A stretch of 64,000 nt of DNA from Phanerodontia chrysosporium (GCA_001910725.1 MJGA01000043.1:62001-126000); one strand, 5' to 3'. Positions 45,165 through 57,095 are shown, counted from the first letter of the stretch. Numbers and translations: made by a program. The notes: a model not told the origin generated them from the sequence alone.

Positions 45165-48100
45165 TTACTTCAGCAGACCATACTCCGCGCCGTACTTGCT
45201 GATGAAGTCCTTGATCGGGTCAGGATGCTCTCGCGTGAGCTGAACAATGAGCGCGATCAAGGCTGCCACAATTCCTAACCCAGCCATCCCTGCATGGAGG
45301 TGTGAGTTCGCTGCGTTCAAACCTGAGTTGAGCACTTACAGATGCCTATGGTTCCCGCCATAGCGGCAACAGTGGCCGCATCCAGAAGCGAGGCGACGAT
45401 CTCGACCGCAAATGCAATCGTGCCAAGCGCAGCGAAGAACAGCTGTTCGGCCGCAAATACAGCGTCCCACTTCGACCCTTCCTTCCATGCCTTTATGAAC
45501 TCAAATGTACTGGCGACTAAAGATGCCATAGACACAAAGAAGCCTGGCAAAGGCAGATGTCAGAATGTACACATGGCGAGACTCTTGACTACGCACCGAA
45601 CACCATGCCAATACCTTTCGCAACGCTGCACAAATGAATCAGCCTATAGTGGACAAAACATACCAGAAGAGTGTACTCACGTGGCCCAGTTCTTCTCGAA
45701 GAATCCTCTTACGACGCTCGGAATTGCTTTAGCGGCGATCTTACCCACCCAGTCCTTCGCAGCGTTGATCCACGAGAGAGCACGTCTCTCGAGGAGCTTC
45801 CGAAAGCCTTCTCCGACGCCCTTCATCAACGACGTCGATGCTAGCTGCCGCCCAAACCACCCGGTTGCCTTGGACACAATTTCGGAGGTCTTCGCAGTGG
45901 CATCTATGAGAGACGCCATCATGCTGATTTGTTCGGCCAGCCCGAGTGACTGCCCATCGCCCAGAAGGGTCTTGGTAAGAATTGCGGCACCCACGAGAGT
46001 CATGACGCTGCACGCGGCGCGGCGCAAGAACGCCAGCTTGCCCTTAAGGTTCGTCCATGCCGTGGGCGGAGCCTTGTTCTCAGCGATGCTGTCTGCGACC
46101 TCCACAATGGATGCCTCCGTGCCCAGTAGCTTTGCATGTCCCTCGATGCCGTCAACGAGTGTCTTGCCCAGCTCGGCCCATGTACCTGCGTCGCGCTCCT
46201 TTAGCAGCTCCCGGAGTTGCTCGTACTCCTCGACCTCCTTCCGCATAGCGTCGGTGGTGACCCTGCCTAGTTTCGTATTCTTGTCAACCTCATCGAGGTC
46301 CTCGAAGAACTGGACATCGTTCAGTATCGTGTACACACAACATTGACCGTGGACTCGAGATACCTTCTTGATATTGCTTGCGAATTCAGCGTTCCACTGG
46401 ATGCCGTTCATCGTAGCGATACTTAAAGCGCCCTGCAAACCAGCGATGACATCGGCAATAGTTGGAGCATCTCCATTATCTCCAGCTTCGTCGAAGAGAA
46501 TAACCAGCTTGTTGTGCCACTCGTAGACGTCATGCTGGATTTTCTCATCGCGTGCCTGTGCACGAGCTGTGACCTTGGATAGGTGGAATGACGAGACTAT
46601 CAAGTTCTAGAATCAGCATGCAACTGCGCGACAGACGTTGCAGTCACCCACGAAGGTACTTGGCAAAAATCCCATACCACTCTTTGGCATTCCTCAAGAA
46701 TTTTTGGAAGTCGATAACCTGCGTACGGTATCCGAGGCGATAGCATGCCTCTGCAACATGTCGATACTGCACCTGTAACTTTTCTATCTTCTCCTTGTCC
46801 TTCTCGCGGTCCCAGCCGAATACCTGCACGTAGTCCTTATCCCCGAGAGCGGTGCCTGGAACTGTGCGCACGCCGACACGAACGCGTCGCACTTGTTCTC
46901 ATCGATGCGCTCGCTTTGGTCGTGGGCAACACCCTTCGCACCCTTCAAGAACTTCATGACGTTGATGACGCCGGCCATCTTCAAGTAGTCTGGACCGAGG
47001 TCGGCGATCTTCTGTTCATTCGGGCTCAAGGGGGGCATGTCCGGGCTTAGCACCTTCCTGATGTCTTCAGGGGCGTTGTGCAAAATTATCTGCAGAGTAC
47101 GCTTTAGTGCGTGGTCCATGGAATGCAACTGCAGCTTACGTTGGCAAAGATACGTTCCGCTTCCTCCTGGGCCATGTCCCCCGTCATGGAGCGCTCCTCG
47201 TTGTGTGATTCGCCATCAGCTCCAGGAACAGACACCTTCACCAATCGGGTAGTTTGCTTGAGACTAGTGATCGTCAGAAGCTCATCGACGCACAGCCCGT
47301 CTGAGCCGATGAGCTGAGGGCTATCCGGAAACGGCTTGACGTCGCGGTCGGACGCACGTCTGAAGGTGCCTTTCCAGTCCCACTTCTGTCCGTTCTGCTC
47401 CCAGGTGCCGGAGAATGTCTGTTCGTTCTCGGCAGTTGGACGGATCAGGATGATGTCGAATGTGTAGTTCAGCTTGGGGTCTGATAGATCCCGTTTCTCC
47501 TTGACGAGATGGGTTCCGTTGACGTTATCGTGCTTCAACACAACATCATGAGAGATATCGTTGTCGTCGACATAACACTTTAGAACATCAGCATGCATGT
47601 CGAGCTGCAAGGGCGCTTCTAGCTACTCACGTATACGCGGCCTCCTTTGATGGCATACTCAAAGCTCTCCCCCTTAGTCCAGTTTCCTGAATCTTTCCTC
47701 AACTCGGTCTTGAACTCGGTGACATAAATCTTGCTATTCTCAGAGCTGTTGTCGTGGGCAGTTAAAGATCAAAATATATGGAAAGTGAATTTAACCACAT
47801 ACGATGGATCAAGCGCTGCTACCGCCGCGAACGGCGCGGCAAGTTTAACATCAAATCCCGGAAGGCCCGTACCGCTACGATACTATGTAAGTGACGTGCC
47901 GTACAGGGCTACCCATAGTACACTCACATAGCGCTGTCTGCGATTGACATACCGTACGAAGGAGGAGCGTCCTCTTCATGCTCAAGTGCAACACAGGCGG
48001 TAACGATGACGCTTTCGCCGGTGCGATAGGTGATGGACCCGACAGCCTCACGGCAATCATTGACGAAAGACCTAGATCAAAAGGCATTGGTAGCTGCACG

Positions 48101-48379
48101 TCTGACGGCTTGAGTTACGTACAGGCGACCTTGGACAACGCTGGAGGTGGAAGAGACCCAGGCGACGACGTTGCAGACATCGTTCCAGAATACCTGCTCG
48201 ATGTTCTCGTCATTGATGAAGAGCTCCCGCGCAGGAGCATCGAAGAAAATGTGACCGAGGTTGACGTGAGTGGCGTCCTTGCCATAGATTCTGACCGAAG
48301 GCTGGAGTTGGAAGGTCTTGGTGCCGATACGAGCGGCGAGCGGGAGAGCGTGCTTGAGCGTGAAAGCTTTGTGAGCCAT
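45165..48379 (-). CDS. Unrecognised gene B' (second copy of B; one apparent frameshift)
   Basis: Paralogue of B in inverted orientation. Eleven exons on the minus strand: 48379-48123, 48071-47928, 47874-47803, 47745-47631, 47577-47140, 47089-46652, 46596-46364, 46309-45681, 45625-45597, 45543-45340, 45289-45165. Exons 1, 3, 9 and 11 have exactly the lengths of their counterparts in B (257, 72, 29, 125 nt) and all intron phases match. The same blocks are present: ENKCDAFVSACAQF, FGWDREKDK, AKEWYGIFAKYL, a hydrophobic C-terminal region (VAALIALIVQL) and the end KYGAEYGLLK. In exon 6 the frame is broken by one base at the four-base run 46841-46844, so the copy is either a pseudogene or affected by an assembly error. 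The CATATAAG box at 48445-48452 supports the start; an in-frame ATG at 48394 is less likely. Confidence 0.77.
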
Positions 48380-48912
48380 AATGGGTGAGTTCAAGATACG
48401 TGGATGAGCACAATCGCGCCTTTCTCTTGCTTGCGGTTGAACCTCTTATATGCGTTGTAGCATGGGTTGGCTGTGCAGATGCTGGTTGTTTGTCTACACC
48501 TAACAAGGCCCTCACCATGAGAGAGAGCAGGATTCGACGTATCAACGACCACGGTTCCACGACCGCCATGCCAGCGTGTGAGACGTCTGGCGGACCCTTG
48601 GCAATGTACAGCTGCAATCATAGCCCTTGTTAGAATCGTGCATTTCGCAAACAACATAGCATACCCAATATAGTCTGCATCAAGTTTTCCTTCTTTCTGC
48701 CTGACCTGCGGTCGGTACCTTGCGCTCTTCATTGCTACCGGAAGTGTGGTGTAACGATAGCTCTTCCGTGGTCCTGCCAACAAGGGTCTGCGATGAATGG
48801 TCAGGACATTCCACGCAAATGGAGCATGCACGCACTGTAGAAGGGCCCGCCAGCCGGCGAGTACATAACACACGCGCACAGGTCGAGTGCAGGAGCATCC
48901 AAGTTACCAGCA
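48380..48912. promoter_or_regulatory. Shared divergent promoter region of B' and A'
   Basis: The 533 bp between outward-facing ATGs has a minus-strand TATAAG at about 48445-48452, some 70 nt before the B' start, and a weaker TACATAAC at 48862-48869, about 45 nt before the A' start. Size and layout match the A/B promoter at 38595-39141. Confidence 0.6.
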
Positions 48913-50126
48913 ATGTCGCACCCAAGCCTCGAAGAACTGCTTGAGCTCCGTGGAGGGCCCGAGCGAGCGAACCTCGCGCGGGACAGCATCCAGAGGGTCC
49001 GTCCCATTCCAGCGCCTCCGCTTGTATTTCTCACGGCCCAGCCACAGATCATCACCTTTGGCCTCCCATCCGATGCCCGCCACCAGTTCTTCCCCGGCGC
49101 CCACCTCGAGAGCGGCGAATGGGAAATAAGCGAGAAGAGCCACGAGTTCGTGGAGGCTGGCGCGGTCCACCTCCTCCTGCAGCGCCTCGCACAGGACCCC
49201 CAGGTCCCAAGCGACGTACGGCCGCGCATCAACCTCCGCAAGGCCGAGCTCTTCTTCCCAGCGTGTGTCCAGCGCGAACCGCCCGCGCCGCCCGACGTGG
49301 ACCCCGTCGTCGCGTACGGCTGGGACCGCGTGCACGACAAAGCAATCATCCAGCGCATGCAAGACCAGTGTGCTGAAGTCTTCCTCGCGTGCGACCGCCG
49401 CGCCTTCGTGCTTGCGACGCCTGCGATGGCGCAGTACCGCGACCACGACCCCGCTAAGTGGTACCACGAGCTCGCGCAGCACGTCACGTCGCCATACTAC
49501 CAGGACGGCTTCGAGATCGAAATCATGAAGGGCGTCGTCATCCTGCGCGACTTCCTCTCGACGCTCACCACGAAGATGGCGATTCTCTTGGAGGCGATGC
49601 CGGCCAGCGACCGCGAGGCGGTGAAGAAGCCGCACGAGATCGTGTCGGACCTTTGCGTCAAAGTCGGCTTCTCCGCGCTGAAGCACTTGCACCTTCCTGA
49701 TGACGCTGCGTACGAGATACGCCATGTGAGTCTCGGTGGAGCTTCCTTTTCGATGATACTCACGGATATAATCGTAGCTCTTTGAGTCTATTCAGAAGCT
49801 AGCCAATCAACCGGACCACGTCGACTTCCAAATGACCCTGTACAGGATGGAAGACGTGATGTTCCACACAAACATCATCAGCTATTTTAACGGGTCGATG
49901 TCGCTGAGTGCTGGCCTAGGCCTGATTGCGCAGCTGACGATGGAAATATTGCCTGGATTGAAGGTGGGTCGTTCTCCGCTATCAATCAGGTGAGAAAAGG
50001 CTCTGACTCCAGCGCAATCCACAGAACATACCTTTCATACGGAACATTGGAGTAGAGGGGGAAATCGCAAACAGAGTCATGAACGTTTGTTCCACCTACG
50101 GTACACCGTACGGTCTCTGGCACTAG
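48913..50126 (+). CDS. Unrecognised gene A' (second copy of A)
   Basis: Family not recognised. Three exons: 48913-49725, 49796-49963, 50013-50126; 364 aa in one frame. No signal peptide or clear membrane helix is seen. Recognisable blocks shared with A: VHLLLQRLAQDP, RINLRKAELFFPAC, VAYGWDRVHDK, AKWYHELAQHVTSP, and EIVSDLCVKVG. The C-terminus is STYGTPYGLWH, close to KYGAEYGLLK at the end of B'. Unlike A, its first 270 codons form one exon and its last intron is spliced out. It is divergent from B' and 0.8 kb upstream of GH31 copy 2. Function unknown; being kept as an intact open frame next to its partner suggests selection. Confidence 0.78.
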
Positions 50127-50936
50127 TTGGGCAGATAGGAACCATTGTCGTGACATGTAGGAATTCGAGGAAGGGATAACGAGTGCAACTATCCCTTGCA
50201 AGGCTAAAGCTCATATGTCAGCGCAAAGCACATGTGACTCATCGGTAGCTCAAGCTGTGGCCCTCGAGCAATCCTGAGTTACGAGGCGGAAAGCACGAGG
50301 GAAAACGGGGCGAACCAAGTCTTCGGGTATCACCGCGCCACGAAGGGCTGATGTAAGCTGAAAATTGGTCTTGCCGAATCTCGTCACCGCCTTGAAGCTA
50401 CCAACCCCAGCCCCGCTGTCGTCCATGAGGTGCTGACAACGCTTTCCGTCTGCCACTCACCACGTCTGCCCGTTTGCTCCAGCACTTGCATGGAACGCTG
50501 TCAACGAGGCCGAGATCCGCGAGCGGCCTGTCTCGGGCGTCGTCAGACCACCGGGCTAAAAGCAGTCGACATACCGTATCGTCGACATGTGCAGCCCCCC
50601 GCACGGATCCTGAGCCTGACTCTCCACGCTGTTTTCGTTCGGGCGTCGCGAATCGGACCCGGGAGTCGCGGCCAGGGCGCTCCGCCGCGGTCACGGGTGC
50701 TGGCGCGCCGGGTGGACATCCACGCGCCATGCGCAGAGCACGTCAGGCCGCAGCGTGACCAGCCGAGACCATCGCGCCTCTGATGGTTCACCGCATGCAG
50801 CACTGAACGGGGCTCTGACGTCGCTTGAGCCAGATCAGCTTCGTGATGGCTCTCCGCCGCCCGCCATATAAGCCTCGCGCGGTGCATCTCCGGCCGTCGA
50901 CCTTCGCCCTTCGAACCAAACCCCACGTCGAGAGGC
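50127..50936. other. Intergenic stretch with GH31 copy 2 promoter
   Basis: About 0.8 kb. The CATATAAG element at 50865-50872 lies some 65-70 nt before the GH31 ATG at 50937. The rest shows no gene. Confidence 0.5.
50866..50872 (+). promoter_or_regulatory. TATA box of GH31 copy 2
   Basis: ATATAAG preceded by C, about 65 nt before the start codon at 50937. Good fungal TATA match and spacing. Confidence 0.6.
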
Positions 50937-53900
50937 ATGGTGTCCGCAGTTCTTGCGGGCCTTCTGTTGCCTGCCCTCGCGTTCGCTCGTGCGCCGTCGA
51001 AGCTCCAGCGCGACGCCCTGCCACACCACTTTGCGACCAGAGCGCCCACGCTGTCTTTGAATGTCTCAAGCTGTCCAGGTGAGCCATGACATCACGCTTT
51101 GCTCAAACTTTCACTCACAGCAGCTGGCAGGATACACCTTGACCGCCCTGCAAGAGACTAGGACCGGCCTGACCGCGCAGCTCAACCTTGCCGGCCCTGA
51201 GTGCAACGCCTTTGGACAGGACATTGCCAACCTGACCCTCGAAGTGACCTATGACTCTGACACGAGGTGGGCATCAACCTTCGAAGCCTCCAAAAAGCGC
51301 CAGCTCACATGTGACAGGTTGCACGTGAACATCTTCGACACCGCAAACTCCCAGTTCACGATCCCCTCTTCGGTGATTGACCTCCCCGGGAAGCCCTCGT
51401 CCGTGCACACCCACACCTCGGACCTCGTCTTCAACTACGAACCCGCGCCCTTCGCCTTCTGGATCACGCGCCGCGACGCGCCCGACGCGCAGCCGCTCTT
51501 CGACACGCGCATCGCCTCGCTGCCTCCGACGCCCATCCCGCCCGTCATCCCCGCGGACAACTCGACCGCGCTCGACGGCTTCCCGCTCGTCTTCGAGGAC
51601 CAGTACCTCCAGCTGACCTCGGCACTCCCGCGCGGCGCGAACATCTACGGCCTCGGCGAGGTCGTCGCGAGCAGCGGCTTCCGCCGCGACGTCGGCACCG
51701 ACGGCGGCGTCGGGACCGTCCAGACGATGTGGGCGCGCGACATCGCGGACCCCGTCGACCAGAACGTGTGCGTGCGCCGTCTTCGGCCTCTTCCAGGGTA
51801 CCTCAGCTGACGGCCGCGAGCGCAGCTACGGCTCGCACCCGATCTACCTCGAGCACCGGTACAACGCGACGACGCATCGCTCGCAGACGCACGGTGTCTT
51901 CCTCTACAGGTGCGTCTTCCCCTCCACGCACACTGGCACCGTCTTCTGACCCTTGCCTCAGCGCCGCAGGCTCCGACATCCTCCTGCTGACGCCGCCAGG
52001 GTCCCACGTCTCGCTCGTCGAGTACCGCGCGATCGGCGGCACACTCGACTTCTACTTCTTCTCGGGCCCGAGTCCGCAAAAGGTCATCGAGCAGTACGGC
52101 GCGCTCGTCGGCCTTCCGACGTGGCAGCCCGCGTGGGCGTTCGGCTTCCACCTCTGCCGCTGGGGATACTTCAACATCAACGAGACCAAGGAGCAAGTGC
52201 AGCGCATGCGCGAGGCGAATATCCCGCTTGAAGGTGCGTGCAACGTCCGTTGAGGCGAGGTAACGAGGCTGACGCGCGCGTGCAGTGATGTGGAACGATA
52301 TCAACCTGTACCATGCTGTTCGCGACTTTACCGCCGACCCTGTGTCGTTCCCGCCAGAGGAGATGCGCGCCTTCATTCGTGAGCTGGTGCGCCCCCTCGT
52401 ATATCGTCTCTGCGGCCGCAGCGCTGACTCCTCGCGCAGGCCGCGAACAACCAGCACTACATCCCGATCGTCGACGCTGCGGTTGCAAAGCAGGTCAACG
52501 ACACTGATATTGTGAGTATTTATCTCGTTCCACAGCGAGGACGGCTCGTTCTCACCTCGAACTGGCAGTACGATCCGTACACTCGCGGCGCTGAACTGTG
52601 AGTCTTTGTTCGTCCTGCATCGTTCAGGGGCTGACGCGTCTGGGCAGAGATGTATTCATCAAGAACCCAGATGGCAGCGAGTACGTCGGGCAGGTCTGGC
52701 CTGGCTACACCGTCTTCCCTGACTGGTTTGCCGAGAACGCGCAAGAGTACTGGACCGAGGCGCTCACGAACTGGAGCCGCAGCGGCATCGAGTTCTCGGG
52801 CATCTGGCTCGATATGAACGAGGCGTCCAGCTTCTGCGACGGTTCATGGTGCGTCACGGACAACCTTGAAAGGTGCAGGGCATTTGTTGACGAAGCGTGC
52901 TTGTTTGTAGTGGTACCGGCGCCGACCTGTCAAACACGAGTGTTCCCTTCTTCCTCCCCGGAACCCCTGGCGGGCTCGTCACAGACTATCCCGAGGGCTA
53001 CAACGCCAGCGTCTGGGGCCCGAGCGGCAACATGACCATCAACGGCACCCTGACGTTCGGGGTCGACTCCACGAGCAGCAGCGGCGCCGCGCTCGCGAAG
53101 CGCGGTGTCGGGGCCGGCAAGCAAGTCGGCGTCGACCTCAACACGCCGCCGTACGCGATCCACAACGGGAACGGCCGCCTGTCGCTGCACGCGCTGGCGA
53201 CGAATGCGACGCATGCGGGCGGGTTCGTCGAGCTCGACGTGCACAACCTCTGGGGGATGATGGAGGAGCGCGCGACGCACCGCGCGCTGCAGGCGCTGCA
53301 CCCGGGCCAGCGGCCGTTCGTGATCTCGCGAAGCACGTTCCCGTCGTCGGGGCGCTGGACGGGGCACTGGCTCGGGGACAACTTCAGCAAGTGGCAGTAC
53401 ATGCGCTTCAGCATCCAGGGCGTGCTGCAGTTCCAGATCTTCCAGGTGCCGTTCGTCGGCGCGGATACGTGCGGTTTCAACGGGAACACGGACGAAGAGC
53501 TTTGCGGCCGCTGGATGCAGCTCGCCGCGTTCACGCCGTTTTACCGCAACCACAACGAGCAGGGCGCGATTAGCCAGGAGCCGTACCGCTGGGAGAGCGT
53601 TGCAAACGCGAGCCGCACCGCAATCGCCGCGCGATATGCCTTACTGCCGTATTGGGTCAGTCAACTCCCTCACTATCGCGGATGAAACTAACCTTGTCTA
53701 CACAGTACACACTCTTCGCGAACTCTTCGCGGTTCGGGACCCCCGCCGTGCGTGCGCTCTGGTACGAGTTCCCGGACGAGCCCGAGTTGTTCGGCGTCGA
53801 CGGGCAGTTTCTGATCGGCCGCGATATCCTCGTCACGCCCGTGCTGACGCCAAATGTCTCGACTGTTGACGGTACGCCGGGCCCCCGCATCGTTTAGCAC

Positions 53901-54446
53901 GCCCTCCCGACTGACACCCGCGCTCTAGGCATCTTCCCAGGCCAGGGCCGCGTGACCTGGCGCGACTGGTACACGCACGACGTCGTGAATGCGACCGTAG
54001 GCGGTAACACGACGCTAGCAGCGCCGCTCGGCCACATCCCCGTGCATATACGTGACGGGTCCGCGCTCCTGCTGCACAGCGTGCCGGCGTACACAATTGC
54101 GGAGACGCGCCAGAGCCCGTACTCTCTCCTCGTCTCGCTTGCTGCGGATGGCATCGCGTTCGGCACGGCGTACTTCGACGACGGCGAGAGCGTGCCACCG
54201 ACACCTCATCGTGACGTGCAGTTCCACGTGTCTGCAGGACGCGTTGTCGTTTCTGGTAACGGAGCCTTCAAGGTCGGGCCCAAGCTAGAGACCGTGACGG
54301 TGCTCGGCACACATAAACCTAGGAGCGTGGCTGTGGGTGGCAAGGCCGTGACGAGCTGGAAGTATTTGGTTGCGCAACAGAAGCTTGTGATCAGTGGATT
54401 GAAGATTGATCTGAACGCACCACAGACAGCCATCACCTGGCAATGA
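50937..54446 (+). CDS. Secreted GH31 alpha-glucosidase, copy 2
   Basis: Extracellular exo-acting alpha-glucosidase that hydrolyses terminal alpha-1,4-linked glucose. Twelve exons: 50937-51078, 51131-51266, 51318-51767, 51826-51909, 51962-52233, 52286-52386, 52440-52511, 52569-52597, 52648-52848, 52911-53655, 53706-53871, 53929-54446; 971 aa with all phases agreeing. Signal peptide: VLAGLLLPALAFA, with likely cleavage after AFA. The nucleophile is Asp484 in [10 protein letters not shown]; the acid/base is about Asp652 in [11 protein letters not shown]. Several NxT/NxS sites fit a secreted glycoprotein. It is paralogous to the gene at 2421-5799 but has four extra introns and an intact catalytic region. 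A TATA box lies at 50866 and AATAAA at 54476. Confidence 0.95.
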
Positions 54447-55433
54447 TCCCTTTGGTAACATGTGCACTGTTCCAAAATAAATTTTGTATCATCTGTGATG
54501 TTCTGTAATTGTGCGACAACACCCGGGACGCTGACTCACCTAATACCCCCGTCCTGCACTTGCCAGGGACTCAATCCCATCTTTCTCTCCTTTGCAAGTC
54601 CGTGCTAGTCACATCTTTATATGGCGCTGGTAGGGAAGGAGTTTCTAAAGGCATAGCGGGTAGCCGTGAGACGAGAAGGAGGGAGAGAACGACGACGACC
54701 TCTCACGCAGGACACGCTCTTATATATCCCACCGGATTGCCGTTGTCTCGATTTGGAGATTTCTTGGTGTTTGATGAACGAGGTGCGCGCCACATCGCAA
54801 CCGGCGTCGACGTCATACGCCACCGAGAGGTGATGGTCGGGTAGAAGCTGACATCCGATTACCAAACAAAGTACTCAGAGATGCAGAATTTGCGGACAGT
54901 CGCAGTCTGCTGATATGTCTAAATTATGTGCGTTACAGCCTATAGGAACGTGACCTACATTTCAAGAGTTACTCCAAGCATAGATCGTGGGCAATCGTAT
55001 TCTATGTTACTTTATAGCAGATCGCTGCCGAGAACCCGTAGTTTAGTACATGTAGTGACTATATGCGTGTAGGAGCAAGAAAACATGTCAGTATGACCCC
55101 TCGGGTCCGGCCATACTTTTGCGCGAGCCGGTGCCCGCAGCGCGGCTGACCTCATCTCTCATTCGTTGCTGCTGGAGTGATGCGCTTGCGGCGCCCTGAA
55201 CCATCGGAGATACTCACCGACGGTAGTGAAGAGGGCTCAAACACATAGGATGCATCTACAACATTGGCAGAATTTACCGGAAGAGACGTTACGGAATATT
55301 ACAGGCAAGAAAATCATCCAATATGCTGAGACACGTATGTGATTAGAGAGCACCCGAGCAATGCGTAAGCAAGTCCGCTGCAGAACGCGTAGTCCACACA
55401 CTGAGCTGAATAGCTAGGGCACCAAAAGAGAGG
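54447..55433. other. Intergenic stretch between convergent genes
   Basis: About 1 kb between the 3' ends of GH31 copy 2 and F-box gene 2. Apart from the poly(A) signal nothing is recognised. Confidence 0.5.
54476..54481 (+). terminator. Poly(A) signal AATAAA of GH31 copy 2
   Basis: AATAAA 30 nt after the stop codon at 54446, followed by T-rich sequence. Confidence 0.6.
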
Positions 55434-57095
55434 TCAAACCAGGGTATCACAGGGAATGATCCCCTTATTCTGGATGTACCGAAGGAGAGGACGCTTGCAC
55501 GACGCTGGAAACTGCGCTAGTCTCGCAGCGACCCCACGAGCAGATGTCTGAGTTAGCTCTTGCGGAGTCACGAGCCGCTTCGCCACACCGGCTCGGTTCA
55601 CCAGCTCAACGCGCACATCGTGCGTGTCCCCGTCGCCTCCGCAAGACAATTGGTCACGTTCGAGAAGGGCGCGCGCAATACGAACAAGGGGCTCGTGCGC
55701 AGGCTCGGAGGAGCCCAAGGTCAAGTACGCTTTGCGCAGCCGGCACTCTTGCACATGCAGCTGCCGCAGGGCGGGGAACAGCGGCGCCTGCAAGGGTGCC
55801 ATCCGGCTGGCCTCGCGGCTGAGGACCTCGTAGCGCAGCGCAAGCGCCTCGACGCCGCTTAGGGCCTTGCAGAGCGCGGCCCACTCGAGGACGCCCCACA
55901 GCGAGGCCGCATCTGCGATGGCTGCTGTGCAGACGTGCGAGAGCGGGAGCACGCGGCAGAGCCTGCGGAGGAGCCACGTCGGGCATGACGCGCTCGAGAG
56001 CGTGAAGAATGGTGGGGGCTGCGCGCCGGGGTCCTGCAGCGCGGCGAGAGGGAGCCGCTCCCGCCAGAGGGTGATGCACACGCCGACGTCTAACATTACG
56101 TGCGCGGCGTCTATACGCAGAGACTGCACAGGCGGGCCGTCGAGGCTTTGCCATGCGCTGGTGCGAGAGGCGAGAGACGCAAGTCCGGGGGCGTAGTCTT
56201 CGTGCATATCCGCACATGTGAGATGGATGGCCGTCGAAGCGGGGTGCGCGATATGCCGAAGGAGGTTTAGGCTGTCTAGCGAGGTGTTCCCGGATATAGT
56301 GAGCGATTGCAGGCGGGGAAGCGTGGTTACACTGTCGTGACGTGGAGTTTGAAATAGAAACGACGGATCGACATATGTGAGATATTTCATCTTCAGGTCC
56401 TGGAGACGTTCCATGGTTTGCAAGAATGCCAAGAGCTGGACCAGTGACCCAATGTTGCAATGAGAAAGGCAGAGGTGTACCAGGCTAGGAACAAGGAGTG
56501 CGCGTAGCGACGTAATGTTGTTGCTGCGGTAACAGGCTAGTTGTTTTAGTTCAGGGAAGGACACGGTAGCAAAGACATCAGAGGCTGCCAAACGCACGCT
56601 GAAATCCAGGCATAGCGACCGGGCTCGCGAGGTAATATAGGTTTGCCCCTGTGCACGCTTGAATGAAGGATTTTCTGGTACGACGAGGCTGCCGTACACA
56701 ATGCGTTCGATGTGTACTAGTACCAAGCCGGAGCACTGCAATGCCGTTAATCGCGTGGTGTGATGGTTGTACACATGCAGAGGTAGCACGCCAGCTGTTC
56801 TTAGCAACTGCTTGACACACTCCAGTTCGGTTAGGGGAATGTGGGCGGATAGCGTTGGGTATGACATCGCGATCCTGCGCCAGCGACGGCAAACCTGACG
56901 TACTGCCAGCCAGCTGCCTTGCACAGCTACGGGCGTCGTGCGTGGTCCTGTAGTACAATATGCATTCCACCACGGTTGTTGCTCCAGGTGCGGCTTGATA
57001 TCCGCTGACGCACAGGCCGCCTCGATGTGCCAGAGGAAAATCTCTGCGAGTACCTCGTCCGGCAGTCGTGCAATGGGGGACTGTTTTCTTTTGCG
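55434..57095 (-). CDS. F-box/leucine-rich-type protein 2
   Basis: Predicted SCF substrate adaptor. The frame is open from an acceptor-like site (TTGCGCAG) at 57096 to the stop at 55434, about 553 codons, without introns. The F-box is IARLPDEVLAEIFLWHIEAA, followed by WLAVRQVCRRWRRIAMSYPTL, then leucine-rich segments such as LVHLCLSHCNIGSL and LPRLQSLTISGN. No ATG precedes the F-box in this frame, so a short 5' exon upstream of 57096 must exist; I could not place it. The first in-frame ATG (56924) falls after the F-box and would remove it. It is related to, but clearly diverged from, the F-box genes at 35106 and 62223. Confidence 0.78.
   Translation of the reverse strand, partial: RKRKQSPIARLPDEVLAEIFLWHIEAACASADIKPHLEQQPWWNAYCTTGPRTTPVAVQGSWLAVRQVCRRWRRIAMSYPTLSAHIPLTELECVKQLLRTAGVLPLHVYNHHTTRLTALQCSGLVLVHIERIVYGSLVVPENPSFKRAQGQTYITSRARSLCLDFSVRLAASDVFATVSFPELKQLACYRSNNITSLRALLVPSLVHLCLSHCNIGSLVQLLAFLQTMERLQDLKMKYLTYVDPSFLFQTPRHDSVTTLPRLQSLTISGNTSLDSLNLLRHIAHPASTAIHLTCADMHEDYAPGLASLASRTSAWQSLDGPPVQSLRIDAAHVMLDVGVCITLWRERLPLAALQDPGAQPPPFFTLSSASCPTWLLRRLCRVLPLSHVCTAAIADAASLWGVLEWAALCKALSGVEALALRYEVLSREASRMAPLQAPLFPALRQLHVQECRLRKAYLTLGSSEPAHEPLVRIARALLERDQLSCGGDGDTHDVRVELVNRAGVAKRLVTPQELTQTSARGVAARLAQFPASCKRPLLRYIQNKGIIPCDTLV

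Noticed and set aside
45741..46013. Short open frame on the minus strand inside B'
   Set aside because: Alternative frame of exon 8 of B'; the main frame matches B along its whole length.
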